Shown piece after piece: positions 1 to 9,921 of a DNA stretch of 21,745 nucleotides. The notes beneath the pieces were generated by a model, which was not told where the DNA came from, made no database searches, and saw nothing but the letters and a program-made list of their open reading frames with translations. Numbering within the stretch: position 1 is the first letter of the stretch; each line of letters opens with the position of its first letter. Both the position numbers and the translations under genes were made by a program. This DNA is from Ophiothrix spiculata (Eukaryota > Echinodermata > Ophiuroidea > Amphilepidida > Ophiotrichidae). Location: NCBI GenBank assembly GCA_000969725.1, contig JXSR01S062035.1; one strand, written 5' to 3'.

Positions 1-50
1 GGGGTGCACTATTGCAAACAAGTAAGAGTGGGGTGTGGATAAAACTCCAG

Positions 51-119
51 GCTTTGAACTCAGTGATCCAGGATCAGACACAGACTATGAAAACCAGGCT
101 CTCAAAGATAAGGATGCTG
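51..119 (+). CDS. Exon-like open block, possibly an earlier AGBL2/3 exon
   Basis: The open frame reads FELSDPGSDTDYENQALKDK and then DA, an acidic, disordered-type sequence, and stops at a plausible donor GCTG|GTAGGT. Its trailing G would combine with the TT that opens 4493-4558 into a valine codon. The acceptor (ACTCCAG) lacks a pyrimidine tract, so the exon could start elsewhere after the in-frame stop near position 24. Support is weak: phase compatibility and composition only. Confidence 0.22.
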
Positions 120-387
120 GTAGGTTTGCTTGGGGGTTAAACTACTACAAGCAAGAAGAAATAGGGTCTGGTAGGTTCACATGTGGGAAGACACTGAACT
201 ACTAGCTGGGGCGGGTATGTTTGTACGGGGAAAATGGACAGCGTTACTAAAGCAATTTAAAGATGTTGGAGAGAAACAGCACTACAAGCAGGGGAGGGAT
301 TAATTTTCAACCATTGCCACAGCAACAAAATTGCGCTAAAAGAAAGTAGGCACATAATAAAAAAGTAAATACTGTTACGGTTGAGTG
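120..387. other. Non-coding stretch with partly repeated segments
   Basis: TGGTAGGTT occurs at about 119 and 168, each followed within some 25 bases by an ACTACTA-type motif, and ACTACAAGCA recurs around 146 and 282. This suggests an old local duplication or a decayed repeat. No gene is visible. Confidence 0.3.
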
Positions 388-390
388 TTA

Positions 391-560
391 GGCCCAGTTC
401 AGACTCCACTATTGTATAGAATATTTTTCTTAGAATATTCTATACTGACGACAAAATGACGTAGGTTTTATTTGATGACCTACGTCATTTTGTCGTCAGC
501 ATACATTGTAGAGTATTCTAAGCAAAATATTCTGTACGATAGTGGAGTCTGAACCGGGCC
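391..560. mobile_element. PIF/Harbinger-type foldback MITE
   Basis: This 170-base element is almost entirely an inverted repeat. Its ends are GGCCCAGTTCAGACTCCACT on the left and the complement of GGCCCGGTTCAGACTCCACT on the right, with arms running in to a short central loop near 468-480. It is flanked on both sides by TTA (388-390 and 561-563). A 3-base TWA duplication and GGCC/GGGCC-type termini are the known signature of PIF/Harbinger elements. It encodes nothing and would depend on a transposase elsewhere. Confidence 0.85.
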
Positions 561-563
561 TTA

Positions 564-1848
564 TGGTTGAATGACAAATAATTAATAGCACTTCATTCAA
601 GGGAAACTTACAAAATTGTAAAATCAGACCAGAAAAAAATTCCAAATATTTGTTAAAGTATAAATTTTGTTCTAGAATATCTATTGGCATGAAAGAAACC
701 GTTTCTTAAATTTCACAGACGAAAATTTAACCTATATTACGTATTTTTTAATTCTACGGTAAGTTTTTTGTGGAACACGCTGTTTTTTCTGCCATCAAAA
801 ACTACATTGAAGTAGCCTTGCTCCAGTTCCAACAACTTGACATCAGATTTTTCAAGAAGAGAGTCATTAATGTCTTTCATGTCTTTTGTTTACTGACATT
901 CTTATCACTTTTCAGTGAAACGCAACTAAAATATTCCCCTTAAACATAGGCAACTAGTTTAACAGCAGTGTGGGATGGGGAAATAAGAATATACTGACCC
1001 AAAGATGTCCAAACAAGGTATAAACTAGATAGAGACTTCCTTTCCTGTTTGTCAGCATGGCTTCATTCCCGGGGAATCAAATTTGGTTTGGATAGGAACA
1101 TGCCTCTGGGAAAATTGAAAAGTCACATGGATCCAAATACCAGTTTTCAAGAAAAAGGGACCCATCCATATACCAAATCTCCCAAATTTCGAGTCAAAAT
1201 TTCATCAAAAACCACATTTTTTCTGTCAAAATTTGCACTATTTTGACAAAATTATCTTGAGTTTTGCGAAGAAATGTCAAAATTTGGGCCAATTTTAGAA
1301 AATTTTGAAAAAATTAACCCATCAAAATACAACAAAAGAAATGAAGAAAAAGGACCGATTGAAATACCAGAGAGCCTGATTTTGCTACCCGAATTTGTGG
1401 CACATCCCCATAACCCCTTTTGTACTAAGAACACCCCCCCCCCCATGGGCTTCATTGTAGTGCTGCATTCAGAGTCTGTTGTTATCATATAATGTCTACT
1501 GATATACAGTCTTTACACTTTAAAGGACATCAATAGAAGTGCATGTAAACGACTCCATCTCACTCATGTCTGTGGATGTTGAGCGATTGATATCGATGGA
1601 CCCTGAAGGAGTATGGACCATGACGAGTTGTGCACTAAATTTTTCTCAAATCATCAATGGTTTCTTTAGATTTGATTTGTGATTTGATAATGTGATTCCA
1701 GAGAACTTTAATCGAAAATTGTTTGAGGGAGGGACCTCTTTGACTTTTGTACTAGAAATAGCATCATCTTGACGCTTGCTTGCATTTGTATTTTTTTTGT
1801 TATAGTTGTGATGTTGTCAAGTTGTTCTATTCTTAGATGGCTTACATG
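564..1848. other. Unassigned AT-rich region
   Basis: I recognise no gene here. It has A- and T-rich tracts, a C10 run at about 1434-1443, and short open frames on both strands near 1049-1492 that overlap each other and show no family motif. A short open stretch at 1524-1682 is discussed under findings. Confidence 0.5.
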
Positions 1849-2180
1849 CAGTGGCAGTGCCAGCATCTACCGGAAAATCAAACTGAACATTAAAATAAAT
1901 TAAACATTATCAATGTACAACAAAAGGTTAATTAGTTCAAAATAGTATGCTCTAATCATCTAGCGGGGGCCCGCGTGAAACGCGGGCATCCCGCTAGTGG
2001 TATTAAATGGTGAAATATGCATGAAGCATGCAAAAATTAAAATTTTATGTCAAAATATTCAATAAATTGTAATTGAGAAATTTGCTCCCAAAAGCTGATT
2101 TTTTTTTTGGGGGGGGGGGCAGGAAAATTATTTTGGGGCAAATGCCCCCTAATACCCCAACCCCCGTAGTGCTGCCACTG
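1849..2180. mobile_element. Non-autonomous hAT-like element
   Basis: The left end is CAGTGGCAGTGCCAGC and the right end, complemented, is CAGTGGCAGCACTACG, so about the first nine bases match exactly. CAGTGGC-type termini with G-rich subterminal DNA are typical of hAT elements. The flanking 8-mers CTTACATG (1841-1848) and ATAACATG (2181-2188) agree at 6 of 8 positions, as expected for an aged 8-base target duplication. At 332 bases it has no room for a transposase. It contains the Helitron-like hairpin at 1960-1997. Confidence 0.7.
1960..1997 (+). mobile_element. Helitron-like 3' terminus (hairpin plus CTAG)
   Basis: The arms GCCCGCGT and ACGCGGGC form an 8-bp GC-rich hairpin with a GAA loop. 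Six bases later comes CTAG followed by T. Helitrons end with such a hairpin a few bases before CTRR and insert 5' of a T. An outer CTAGCGGG/CCCGCTAG pair makes the site palindromic, which is unusual. No 5' Helitron end was found. Confidence 0.5.
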
Positions 2181-2345
2181 ATAACATGTACAGTGGTTCT
2201 TTTAACCTAATACCAGATATGTTTATTTACATTCCAAATAAAATGAGATGCCTGATCACAGACATTTATAGATAACTGCTAAGAAAGTTTAATCCTTATT
2301 GGTGATTCTACTTAGGCAGGCGCATCAATACCAGAGCGAGACATA

Positions 2346-3325
2346 CAAGGTGTATCAAAAATTCTTTGTACCCTGATTTTGTATACTTTTTGGAATAATT
2401 TTCACAATGATGTGAATACATTTGGATAAAAATGTTTAAATATTCAATTTTTGTGTTTTTTAAACTTGTCTAAGAATATTATTTCAAGACAATAGCATGT
2501 TGCATTCAAAAGTTACATGCTTTTATTCAAAAGTTACATACTTTTAAAGAAAGATAATGTCTTAGTTGAAATGTGTGTATTTGGGCATTGAATTGATTTA
2601 ACCCTTCTGACGGATACATCATACCTTTGGATTATTTCTCTGGCTGCATAAAAATGCAAAAACAACCAACCCTTGGCATTTTAGTCATTCTGGTGAAAAA
2701 GTAAGAAGTTCAGGTGTGGGGCGGGTTTGTGGTTGTCACTACGGATTTTTTCAATTTGTCATTTTGAAAAATTTCAAAATGCACTTGAGCTGAAACTCAC
2801 CAGAAATGTTAAAAGTGTTATCGTAATTCTGTAAAAGTAAAAATACCTATGAAACTCTGATATTTAGAACTTTTATAGTAAAATTTAGATTTTTCACTTT
2901 TTTTTCTCGAAAAAACTGATGTCATAAATACGTAACATCTTGACAGATTGGTTTTTATTTTGTCATGAATGGATAGAATAGACCCTTAGCTATACTATGG
3001 TACTAAATAAGCCAACTATATAGTTGTCAATATCAAATATATACAGGAATATTAACCACCCTTTTTGGACACCATGTGACAAGAACTAGTATCTTTAGAC
3101 AAATGTAAGTGTGTATACATGGTATTCGTATAAAACTGTAATCATCCAATAAATGAATATAACTCTTGGAAAAGTGTTCGATTGCCTTCAAACTTTCAGA
3201 CTATAAAGCTGAGATATTCTGCTCTCACTTATAACAAAAACTTTCAAATTAATAAACTCTTTCTATTTTTAATATTTTTTTGAAAATAAAACACATCTGG
3301 GTACAAAGAATTTTGATACAGCCAG
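2346..3325. mobile_element. Tc1/mariner-like element, non-autonomous or decayed
   Basis: The inverted ends are about 28 bases: the left contains TGTATCAAAAATTCTTTGTA and the right, complemented, TGTATCAAAATTCTTTGTAC. Both ends abut TA (2344-2345 and 3326-3327), the target dinucleotide of the Tc1/mariner group. The 980-base interior is AT-rich and has no open frame resembling a DD(E/D) transposase. Confidence 0.75.
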
Positions 3326-3446
3326 TATCTGTCAAAACATGGCGCCTGGTAGTCAATGATATATTTTTCTGTGACCTGCTTGAGTCTGTAAAAATCTCAC
3401 AAATATCAAATTTGCAATTTCTTATTTAAAGGAGAGACATTGGTAT

Positions 3447-3586
3447 AATTGGAACGATTGAGCCCATATTTATTGGTCGAGCTATTAGTTGCAAAAATAT
3501 TGGGCGAGACGCAGTTGAGTGTGTCTCGCCCAATATTTTAAAACTCATAGGGAGACCAATAAATATCGGGCGTAAATCATCCAATT
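3447..3586. repeat. Foldback repeat
   Basis: The two halves are inverted copies. Matching blocks are AATTGGA near the ends, ATATTTATTGGTC, and AATATTGGGCGAGAC next to a roughly 12-base loop at about 3510-3521. The single-strand form would be a long imperfect hairpin of about 60 bp. No clear target duplication is seen, so the element class is undetermined. Confidence 0.7.
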
Positions 3587-3707
3587 TTATCATTATCATG
3601 TTTGGATCCAATATTTTCCCACACCTCAAAGCATGATAATGCATGAACTTGGTCAATACCAGGTTGCTATCCTCAAGACAAAGTGGCTGCTCACTTTTAA
3701 CCTTATA

Positions 3708-4316
3708 CGAGGGGGTATCAAAAAGTTTTAAAGATCACCAAGAAGAAATACAGCCAGGATATTAATTTTATTATGTGACCATTCAGTCATCTTTACAAAG
3801 CCACTGTGCAAAGTAACACATTTTTCCTACTTAAAACCTACGGTTCACAGACCGACTTAGTAGAGGTCCTCTGTTAGCCAAAAAAATCCATACATTTGTA
3901 TATTGTAATTTGCTAAAATTAACATTTTCAGGTAGGCCATGCTTTATCATGTCGTTATGACATCATTTTATGATTGATTTTCATGATTTTAATATCGATG
4001 GAAAGAAGATATTCTAACCTATACCATGGTATCAAACATTTAAAATATGGGCGTGTCATCATAGAATTACTTGGCTGTAAACCTCCAAATATAGGGATTT
4101 AATTACGCCGCATATCTTTGATTTTTCCATTTAGTTTACATGGTTAGCAGAGGCAGGTTATTGACATATTTCGACCCATATATAGAAAGTATAAATACAA
4201 TTGATATCATTTTTGCACCATGATGTATGCAAGGACAAGTGACCATCCTGACAAAAGTTTATCGATGTAACTCTTTTCCTTCTTGGTGATCTTTAAAACT
4301 TTTTGATACCCTCTCG
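3708..4316. mobile_element. Mariner-type MITE with long terminal inverted repeats
   Basis: Terminal repeats of about 42 bases match almost perfectly: the left begins CGAGGGGGTATCAAAAAGTT and the right, complemented, CGAGAGGGTATCAAAAAGTT, both continuing TTAAAGATCACCAAGAAG. TA lies on each side (3706-3707 and 4317-4318). Mariner elements commonly start with such CGAGG-(T)ATCAAAAAGTT ends. The 609-base body is non-coding. Arm identity suggests it is younger than the neighbouring element at 2346-3325. Confidence 0.85.
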
Positions 4317-4492
4317 TATGTAGATTGTAGATAAATGAAAATGAATTTGAATGAATGTTTCAAATATATGTCAAAGGATGCATGAATAATTTGAAAAGTC
4401 AGTAACACCAGCATTATATAGCACATGTCCTAAATTGCAAGTATTTCAGCTAGTCCCCTTTTCTAACTTATTATGTCATGACTTTTGTTCAG

Positions 4493-4558
4493 TTTTTCTT
4501 CCCAAATTGGACTCTCTGTCTGGTGATTCCACTGGCTCCCTGTGGGATGAATATTTTA
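4493..4558 (+). CDS. Candidate upstream AGBL2/3 exon
   Basis: The acceptor is CTTTTGTTCAG and the donor is TTTTA|GTAAGT. One frame is fully open and reads FLPKLDSLSGDSTGSLWDEY plus F, of a composition unlike the surrounding AT-rich DNA. The exon starts with two bases and ends with one base of split codons. Its final A joins the AC that opens the exon at 11290 into AAC (Asn), so the phases fit. I cannot confirm homology by eye because the N-termini of these proteins vary. A chance open block between good splice sites remains possible. Confidence 0.45.
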
Positions 4559-4911
4559 GTAAGTTGTCACAATGTTGTTGTCTTCATAAATTCTTGTGAT
4601 TATTTTGTGCCTACTGATTCTTTGCATGGATTTGATTTTGCATGTGTAGTTGTGCATGGTGTTGAATAGTACATGGTTGCATTTTTTTTAGACTAGTTGA
4701 CCAATGTGTATGGAAAGGGTATTCACCTGAGCAGGCTTATTTATTCAAATATGATATTGCTTTATTCGCATGGATTTTGCATCTATGATTTGCATGGTTA
4801 TTAATGGATTTTTTTTTTTACATGTAGATTTTGATTTTGGATGTATACTATTGCATGATTTTTATTTTGAACTGGTGTTTTTGTATTGTGTAAGAGACTA
4901 GCATTGATTAA
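4559..4911. repeat. T-rich low-complexity region with GCATGG/GCATG repeats
   Basis: GCATGGATTT, TTGCATGT and TTGCATGG words recur irregularly from about 4622 to 4860, with T runs. It looks like a degenerate simple repeat. The last 50 bases (from about 4862) match, inverted, the sequence around 12850-12900, marking the left flank of the nested repeat. Confidence 0.5.
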
Positions 4912-4915
4912 TTAT

Positions 4916-5100
4916 AGATTAATAACTGCAAATTACTTGACGCGAGTGAAATTGTATAACAATAATGCACGCGTGCTGAAGTTGGAGTTGTCCGCACTCA
5001 TGAGGCGCAGCCGAGTGAGTTAGTCAACTACGACTTCAGCATAAGGTGCATTATTTTTATACAATTTCACGAGCGCCAAATAAAGAGCAGTTATTAATCT
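4916..5100. repeat. Foldback arm pair within family A copy 1
   Basis: AGATTAATAACTGC at the left is repeated inverted as GCAGTTATTAATCT at the right. The arms continue inward through GTGAAATTGTA, AATAATGCAC and CTGAAGTT to a centre rich in GCACTCA/TGAGTG. The total is 185 bases. A second copy lies at 15440-15625. Confidence 0.85.
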
Positions 5101-5224
5101 AATTCATACACGACAATGATTAGAATAAAATTGCAAAGAAATTAAACGGCATAATTATTTTAAAATGTTATATTAAACATAGAAAATACAACCATTCATT
5201 GTCCCATGTTAATCATTGTAATTT

Positions 5225-5991
5225 GGGTGTTTTCACAGTAAATCTAGCCACCAGGGTGCCAAAAATTTGTCGTCAAATTTTGAAGAATGTGGAATACTGA
5301 TCTATATAACTTTTACATATGTTATGGGTATAGGTCAGGAGAGATAAAAAATGAACAAATTTTTCAGGTAACTGACCTACTTTTTATTTTATAACAATAT
5401 TTGTGCTCAAATTTTACATTTTCTTGGAAAAAAAATTGTAACATTTGAAATACTGATTCTAAAAATACTTGATATGAATGATATTAACTGAATTTTTGAA
5501 AAGCTTGTTTGTAAAACTGGATGGGGATTCCAAAATTAAAAACATCACTGACTGTTAATGATTCTATAAAAAATCAGAGCTCAGTTAAATTTGATATAAT
5601 GGTCGTAACATTGTGTGTCAAACATTTTTGTTAACTTCAAATGTGAATATTTTGTTAATTATACACCAGGCATTGTTCTCATTTCATCTATGTACTACAT
5701 GGAAGTGTGTTATATATCAGGTGCACTTCCAGTTAGATACACTGCATACTTTTTCAGATATAACCGTGTGTCAAATGTTACAACCGTTAACATTTTCCCC
5801 ATAGACCCACTGAAGGATAATTTTCAAAACATTGGGGTAGAAATCTGAAAGTTCTTGATTTATCTCTTAACTAATATAGACTAATACTGAACACAAAAGC
5901 AATCAAAAAGAAGTTCTCAAAAAACAGTAAAATCAGTTTGAAGTTTTTGACCTTATGTTACATTTTGGCTAAATTTACTGTGAAAACACCC
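5225..5991. mobile_element. 767-base TIR element inserted into family A
   Basis: The ends are GGGTGTTTTCACAGTAAATC and, complemented, GGGTGTTTTCACAGTAAATT, then TAGCCA on both. ATTT flanks each side (5221-5224 and 5992-5995). The related copy at 15113-15634 lacks it exactly here, which proves it is an insertion. The interior has only short open frames with no recognisable motif. I cannot assign a superfamily. Confidence 0.82.
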
Positions 5992-6181
5992 ATTTTACCT
6001 TTCTTTTAAAATGAAACTTGCCATTAAAGCGCGAGCATGTTACGCGTACATTGAATTGTACAACGCAGTACGCGATACGCAGCGTGCAACTAGACGAGAT
6101 TAATGAATGCATTTATAAGTTACCCACTGTCCAATTAGATTTACAATTTCAACATGTACTTAGCGCAGAGTGTATGAATTA

Positions 6182-6435
6182 GGATTGATTAAGACCAAAT
6201 CCGGTGTATTGATATATTTTGTACAAGGAATCACTCATGATTATGGTAATTTTTTATTTTTATTTTAATTTATTTTATTTTTTTGGCTAATTGCCACCAC
6301 ATGGACAAACGTTGAACAAAAATTTGGGTACCGGGTACGTTGTTCAGATTCAGAAAATACAAACTAATTTTTTTCCCTGTATGGTTATTTTGGTTTATGT
6401 GCATTAATAGGCTGCTTACTTCAGACGTCAAGGTA
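6182..6435 (+). repeat. Right-hand remnant of family B repeat
   Basis: Blocks such as GGATTGATTAAGACCAAATC, GGCTAATT, CATGGACAAAC and CCTGTATGGTTATTTTGGTT match, in order, the reverse complement of 12600-12855. This is the half of a family B element left after family A inserted. An open frame on the minus strand here (6270-6614) shows no protein-family features and is best explained by chance. Confidence 0.7.
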
Positions 6436-6773
6436 TATGGTAAATGATTTGCACATATTGATATAAAAGCCGGAGATGCATTTTTCAATGTGATCTGCTT
6501 GAAGATTGAGTGATGCTGAACAAACAGGAAAAAGCCTCGAGAAGATGGATGGCTACCAAATATCAATGCATGAAATACTTCATCATTTTTGCTCTGCGAT
6601 TCTGTCACACACAATAAAAAAAAGTTAAAGGGGGTTTGGTTAGAAATTAAGGGGGCATTAGAACATCTTTCTAATTCCTTTAGATAGATGTGTTACAAAA
6701 ACTAGTTAGGTAGAAAGGGTTAGATATACAAATTTCAAAGAATATGCAAAGCATCCATCATCCATTAGAAATG

Positions 6774-7007
6774 GTGGGCACGTGTGGTCTAGCAGAAATT
6801 GACAGGACTCATAAACGTGAGGTTGTGAGTTCGAGCGCCATTAGCGTCAACGTGTTGTGGATCTTGGCAAATCACTTTATCACACTTGCCTCGTCGACCC
6901 AAGCGTTATATGTTCAGCCGGCTGTATTCTAGTGGTAATGGAATAAATGTAAAGCGCTTAGATCAATTCTGGAAAAGCGCTATATAAGCAGCTACATTTA
7001 TTTATTA
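6774..7007 (+). mobile_element. tRNA-derived SINE
   Basis: The 5' part resembles a tRNA: an A-box-like TGGTCTAGCAG (6785-6795) and a B-box-like GAGTTCGAGCGCC (6827-6839). CTCATAA sits at the anticodon-loop position, recalling tRNA-Met. The body ends with AAGCGCT, TATATAAGCAG and ACATTTATTTATTA, the tail type seen in many marine invertebrate SINEs. RNA polymerase III promoter function is probably lost, as the B box has drifted. Confidence 0.72.
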
Positions 7008-7628
7008 CTTTATGCAGTCTGATATGTTAATGTGTCCTGTTTCTTTTAATGGGTCTATTTTTGCCCATATTCTGCCAAAATGGTGGAAAATTCACAGAAC
7101 TTTCTTATTTTATGCATAGATTTGGATAACAAGTGGCCTGATTTATTTGCTTGCATCACATCCCTCTACCAATTTTACCTTTTTCCTTTATAAATTTCAA
7201 ATGGACACCCTCAATTTTTACTATCCGCAGCATTATCATCAGTTTTTGCTTGAACTTAAAATCAATCTTCTTTTTACTAATTTTCTTGTCATATTTTTAT
7301 TTAGGATCCCTACCCCCAGTCAGTCCTTATGTTGGTTTTGCTTAGATGATCTCTGACTTGTATTGTTATAAGCAGCTGGTCAAACTTCCTGCATTACTTT
7401 CAGTTCAACCTGTACATTCAAAGGCACACAAATGACATAAATTTATAATTATATTATTTTAGAAATTTTAAAACTGAAAAAAAAAGAGTAGATTGAAAAA
7501 AAAAGACAATATTCAGGAAGTTGCCCAATGACCAAAGTGGAATCTTTGTAGCTTTATATTTAGGCCTACTTATTATAAATTAGTTTCAATATTGGGGGTG
7601 CAAAATTTTTTATGATGAATGACAACCG
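7008..7628. other. Unassigned AT-rich region
   Basis: No gene or clear repeat is visible. It contains two overlapping short open frames around 7147-7356 that are T-rich and hydrophobic by composition, and A-runs near 7475-7505. Confidence 0.5.
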
Positions 7629-7856
7629 ACATACCGTTTCCACTCGTCTAATTCAACTATTTGCCGTCTGACAATTATCTTATCTAAACTCCAGAAAACT
7701 GATGAATCACCTTGTTCTAATGTATGATTGTCAAAGCTACCACCTATTTTTACCATGTACCATGTCAGGCACATTGGTATTAACTAACTTGATTACCAAA
7801 TTGATGTACATTCAGAAAATTAGTAGTTGGAAGTGGACGAGTGGACACGGTATGTG
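7629..7856. mobile_element. Small TIR element
   Basis: The left end ACATACCGTTTCCACTCGTC and the complemented right end ACATACCGTGTCCACTCGTC match over about 30 bases with few differences, extending to a shared AACTA. At about 228 bases it is a MITE-like element. Exact ends and target duplication are unclear. Confidence 0.7.
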
Positions 7857-8077
7857 ACCTAAAAAAGTACACCCAAATTCTTGTCAACATATAGCTTTTA
7901 AAATCTGACAAGCAAGAAAAAAATGTTTTTCAAGAGCACAGTCAACGTTCTGTTACTTAATTTTTCACGAATCTTGGCTAGAAGTCAGTTTTGCAATGAT
8001 TTGTGTAATTTTTTGAACAAATTAGTTTAAATTTTACTAACAACTGATACAGTTCAAAATAAAATGACAAATCATCC

Positions 8078-8275
8078 TGGATTTCAATTGAATATAGGAA
8101 TGCAACAAGGACCCAAGTCCATGCTGCCTTACCCACACATAAGGAAGTGATGATCAATGTCCATTGATTTTTCAATGGCAATTATATTCATCATTTTAGT
8201 ACAATATACTTTCTTTGATCTCAGTAGGGAAGCATGGACTTGGGTCAGTGTAGCATTCCTATATTCAATTTCCAA
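8078..8275. repeat. Foldback repeat
   Basis: The left arm reads ATTGAATATAGGAATGC and then ACCCAAGTCCATGC. The right arm is its inverted copy (GCATGGACTTGGGT, GCATTCCTATATTCAAT). Arms are about 48 bases around a spacer of about 90 bases. Short open frames on both strands here are by-products of the repeat. Confidence 0.72.
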
Positions 8276-8644
8276 CAGACTCAGTAGTACAATTTTTCTG
8301 ACAGGTGACCTCTTCCGACCAACAATTGAAATGTTGTTTGTGTGTCAATTAAGTCAAGTTTCATGCAATCTAACTAGCTATATGTTTAGAGCTGTGTTTA
8401 AAAGAGGAAAAAAAAAAGAAGAGAAATAAAGGAAAGAAAAAATATCAATCCTTATGCTGGACAACAAGATGACGAGAGAGTACCAATTCCTTTCATAACA
8501 AAAATATGGTTTCAATATTAATTTGTTTGACAAATGCAATAGTGGTTGAGTGTTTCTAAATTGTAAATTATGAAAATATTGTCTCCTTTAGAATACATAT
8601 AACAACTAATACAATCGGCACTTAAGCTACCTTTAAAACCCATT
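8276..8644. other. Unassigned region with purine tract
   Basis: Nothing gene-like is seen. A purine-rich tract (A and G only for most of 8400-8440) is the only notable feature. Confidence 0.5.
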
Positions 8645-8965
8645 TCTCTCTATATATGTAGACCGTTATGAAAACTGCATGAGGTCAGTGCCGTCACTGA
8701 AATGACCGTATCTACAGAATGGTATAATGAAATAGGGTCTTACTTAAGATTCCCATTTTCATGATACCTTGTTAAATATTTGAATGAGAAATTGAAGCAG
8801 TCAAAACAAAATTACACTCTATCCATGCAGCCTACCTGTGTTTAATAAGCCCAATTCTATATACATGTTTGCCCTTTAAAACTGCACCTACATGTCGGCA
8901 CTGAAATCACATTACCGTACCTGTGTCTTCAGAATGATATCTTATTATTCGTTAAGAATCCATAT
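8645..8965. repeat. Degenerate direct duplication
   Basis: Two segments, about 8645-8760 and 8850-8965, share ordered words: TCTATATA, AAAACTGCA, GTC-G-CACTGAAAT, TACCGTA/GACCGTA, CAGAATG-TAT and TTAAGA-TCC. Divergence is high, so this is an old tandem-type duplication or two copies of one repeat. Confidence 0.5.
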
Positions 8966-9857
8966 TAACTCCAATGAATCTGCTCACTTCTACTTCTACT
9001 TGGTGAAATAATCTTATAAAATCAAACAAGAAATACTGCATGAAATACTGATATCTTTTGATTGCAACTGTGACATCCATTTGTTTTCATTTGAATCAGC
9101 ACCAATACCCTAGAACAAAGGGAACAAATTAAGATCGGATATTTTCAATCTAATTATTGACCATCAATTAAGGGTAAATCCATGACGGACTAAAACAAAT
9201 AGTGACCATAGTAACTTGCATGTCACTCTTTAATTATCCTGTCACAGCTCATAGTAGCATCTTAATTAAAATTACTCTTGGTCTCCAAATGGTGATGGCT
9301 GGACAAGAAATAGTTTAACACGTTGAGAATTAATATTGAAAATGTCTTCATTACATTATTTTGATGAATGAGTATGTGATTTCAACATGGAAAGATGATG
9401 TGAATGTAGTTTAACTATTTGGCATTTGACTTGATTGTAACAGAATTTTGTAAGTAGTGGTAATATGATTTCTACTTGTTACAATGTTGACATTTCTGTT
9501 TTATTGCCTTTTTTTCTCAGCATCATTTGCCCTTTCAACCATTGTACTATATATCTGTTGGTGTAAATTGGACTTAGGCCAAAATAAGATTGTATGATTG
9601 ATGTATATAAAATTGGGAAGAAAATTATAGGTTGTCAGCGATTTTTAAAAATGGTTATCTAAATTTTTATAATACTGGCCTCACGGCAACAATAAATTAT
9701 ACACAAACACAATGTCAATGATCTAATCAAAACAAATTATTGTGTACACTGGGCTCTGACAACTTATCCAAAATAGGACATCGGTAACTGCTAATCAATC
9801 TAAGCACTTGATTGGCCCGTATCCTGACGGCATATGTTTTTAACCTTTTCCTGTCAT
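8966..9857. other. Unassigned AT-rich region
   Basis: No exon or conserved motif is visible. A weak inverted pair (TAGGTTGTCAG near 9628 and CTGACAACTTA near 9757) may mark a worn TIR element of about 140 bases. Confidence 0.45.
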
Positions 9858-9921
9858 AGGGCGCCTGGGGGATGCCCTAAATTACTGTCAGCTCAGGCGT
9901 AGGACGTCCCCCATACGCCTT
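9858..9921. repeat. Short GC-rich inverted repeat
   Basis: GGGCGCCTGGGGGATGCCCT and AGGACGTCCCCCATACGCC are imperfect inverted copies separated by about 22 bases. They stand out against the AT-rich surroundings. Function is unknown; it may be the end of a decayed transposon. Confidence 0.5.

Larger units (their letters stand above)
4912..6181 (+). mobile_element. Composite repeat, family A copy 1, interrupted by a 767-base insertion
   Basis: This segment matches the reverse complement of 15113-15634 from end to end except for the extra block at 5225-5991. It begins with a foldback (4916-5100) and continues with AT-rich sequence ending in AGAGTGTATGAAT. The flanks on both sides match the uninterrupted sequence at 12581-12974 (inverted), so the whole block is an insertion into an older repeat. 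No coding capacity is evident. Confidence 0.75.

Noticed and set aside
4478-4669. Open frame MTFVQFFFPN... overlapping the candidate exon
   Set aside because: It lies in another frame, runs into low-complexity T-rich repeat DNA, and is not consistent with the splice phases of the gene.
6270-6614. Minus-strand open frame of 114 codons
   Set aside because: No family motif is visible, and its left half lies in a non-coding repeat that has another copy at 12600-12855 without the same frame being evident.
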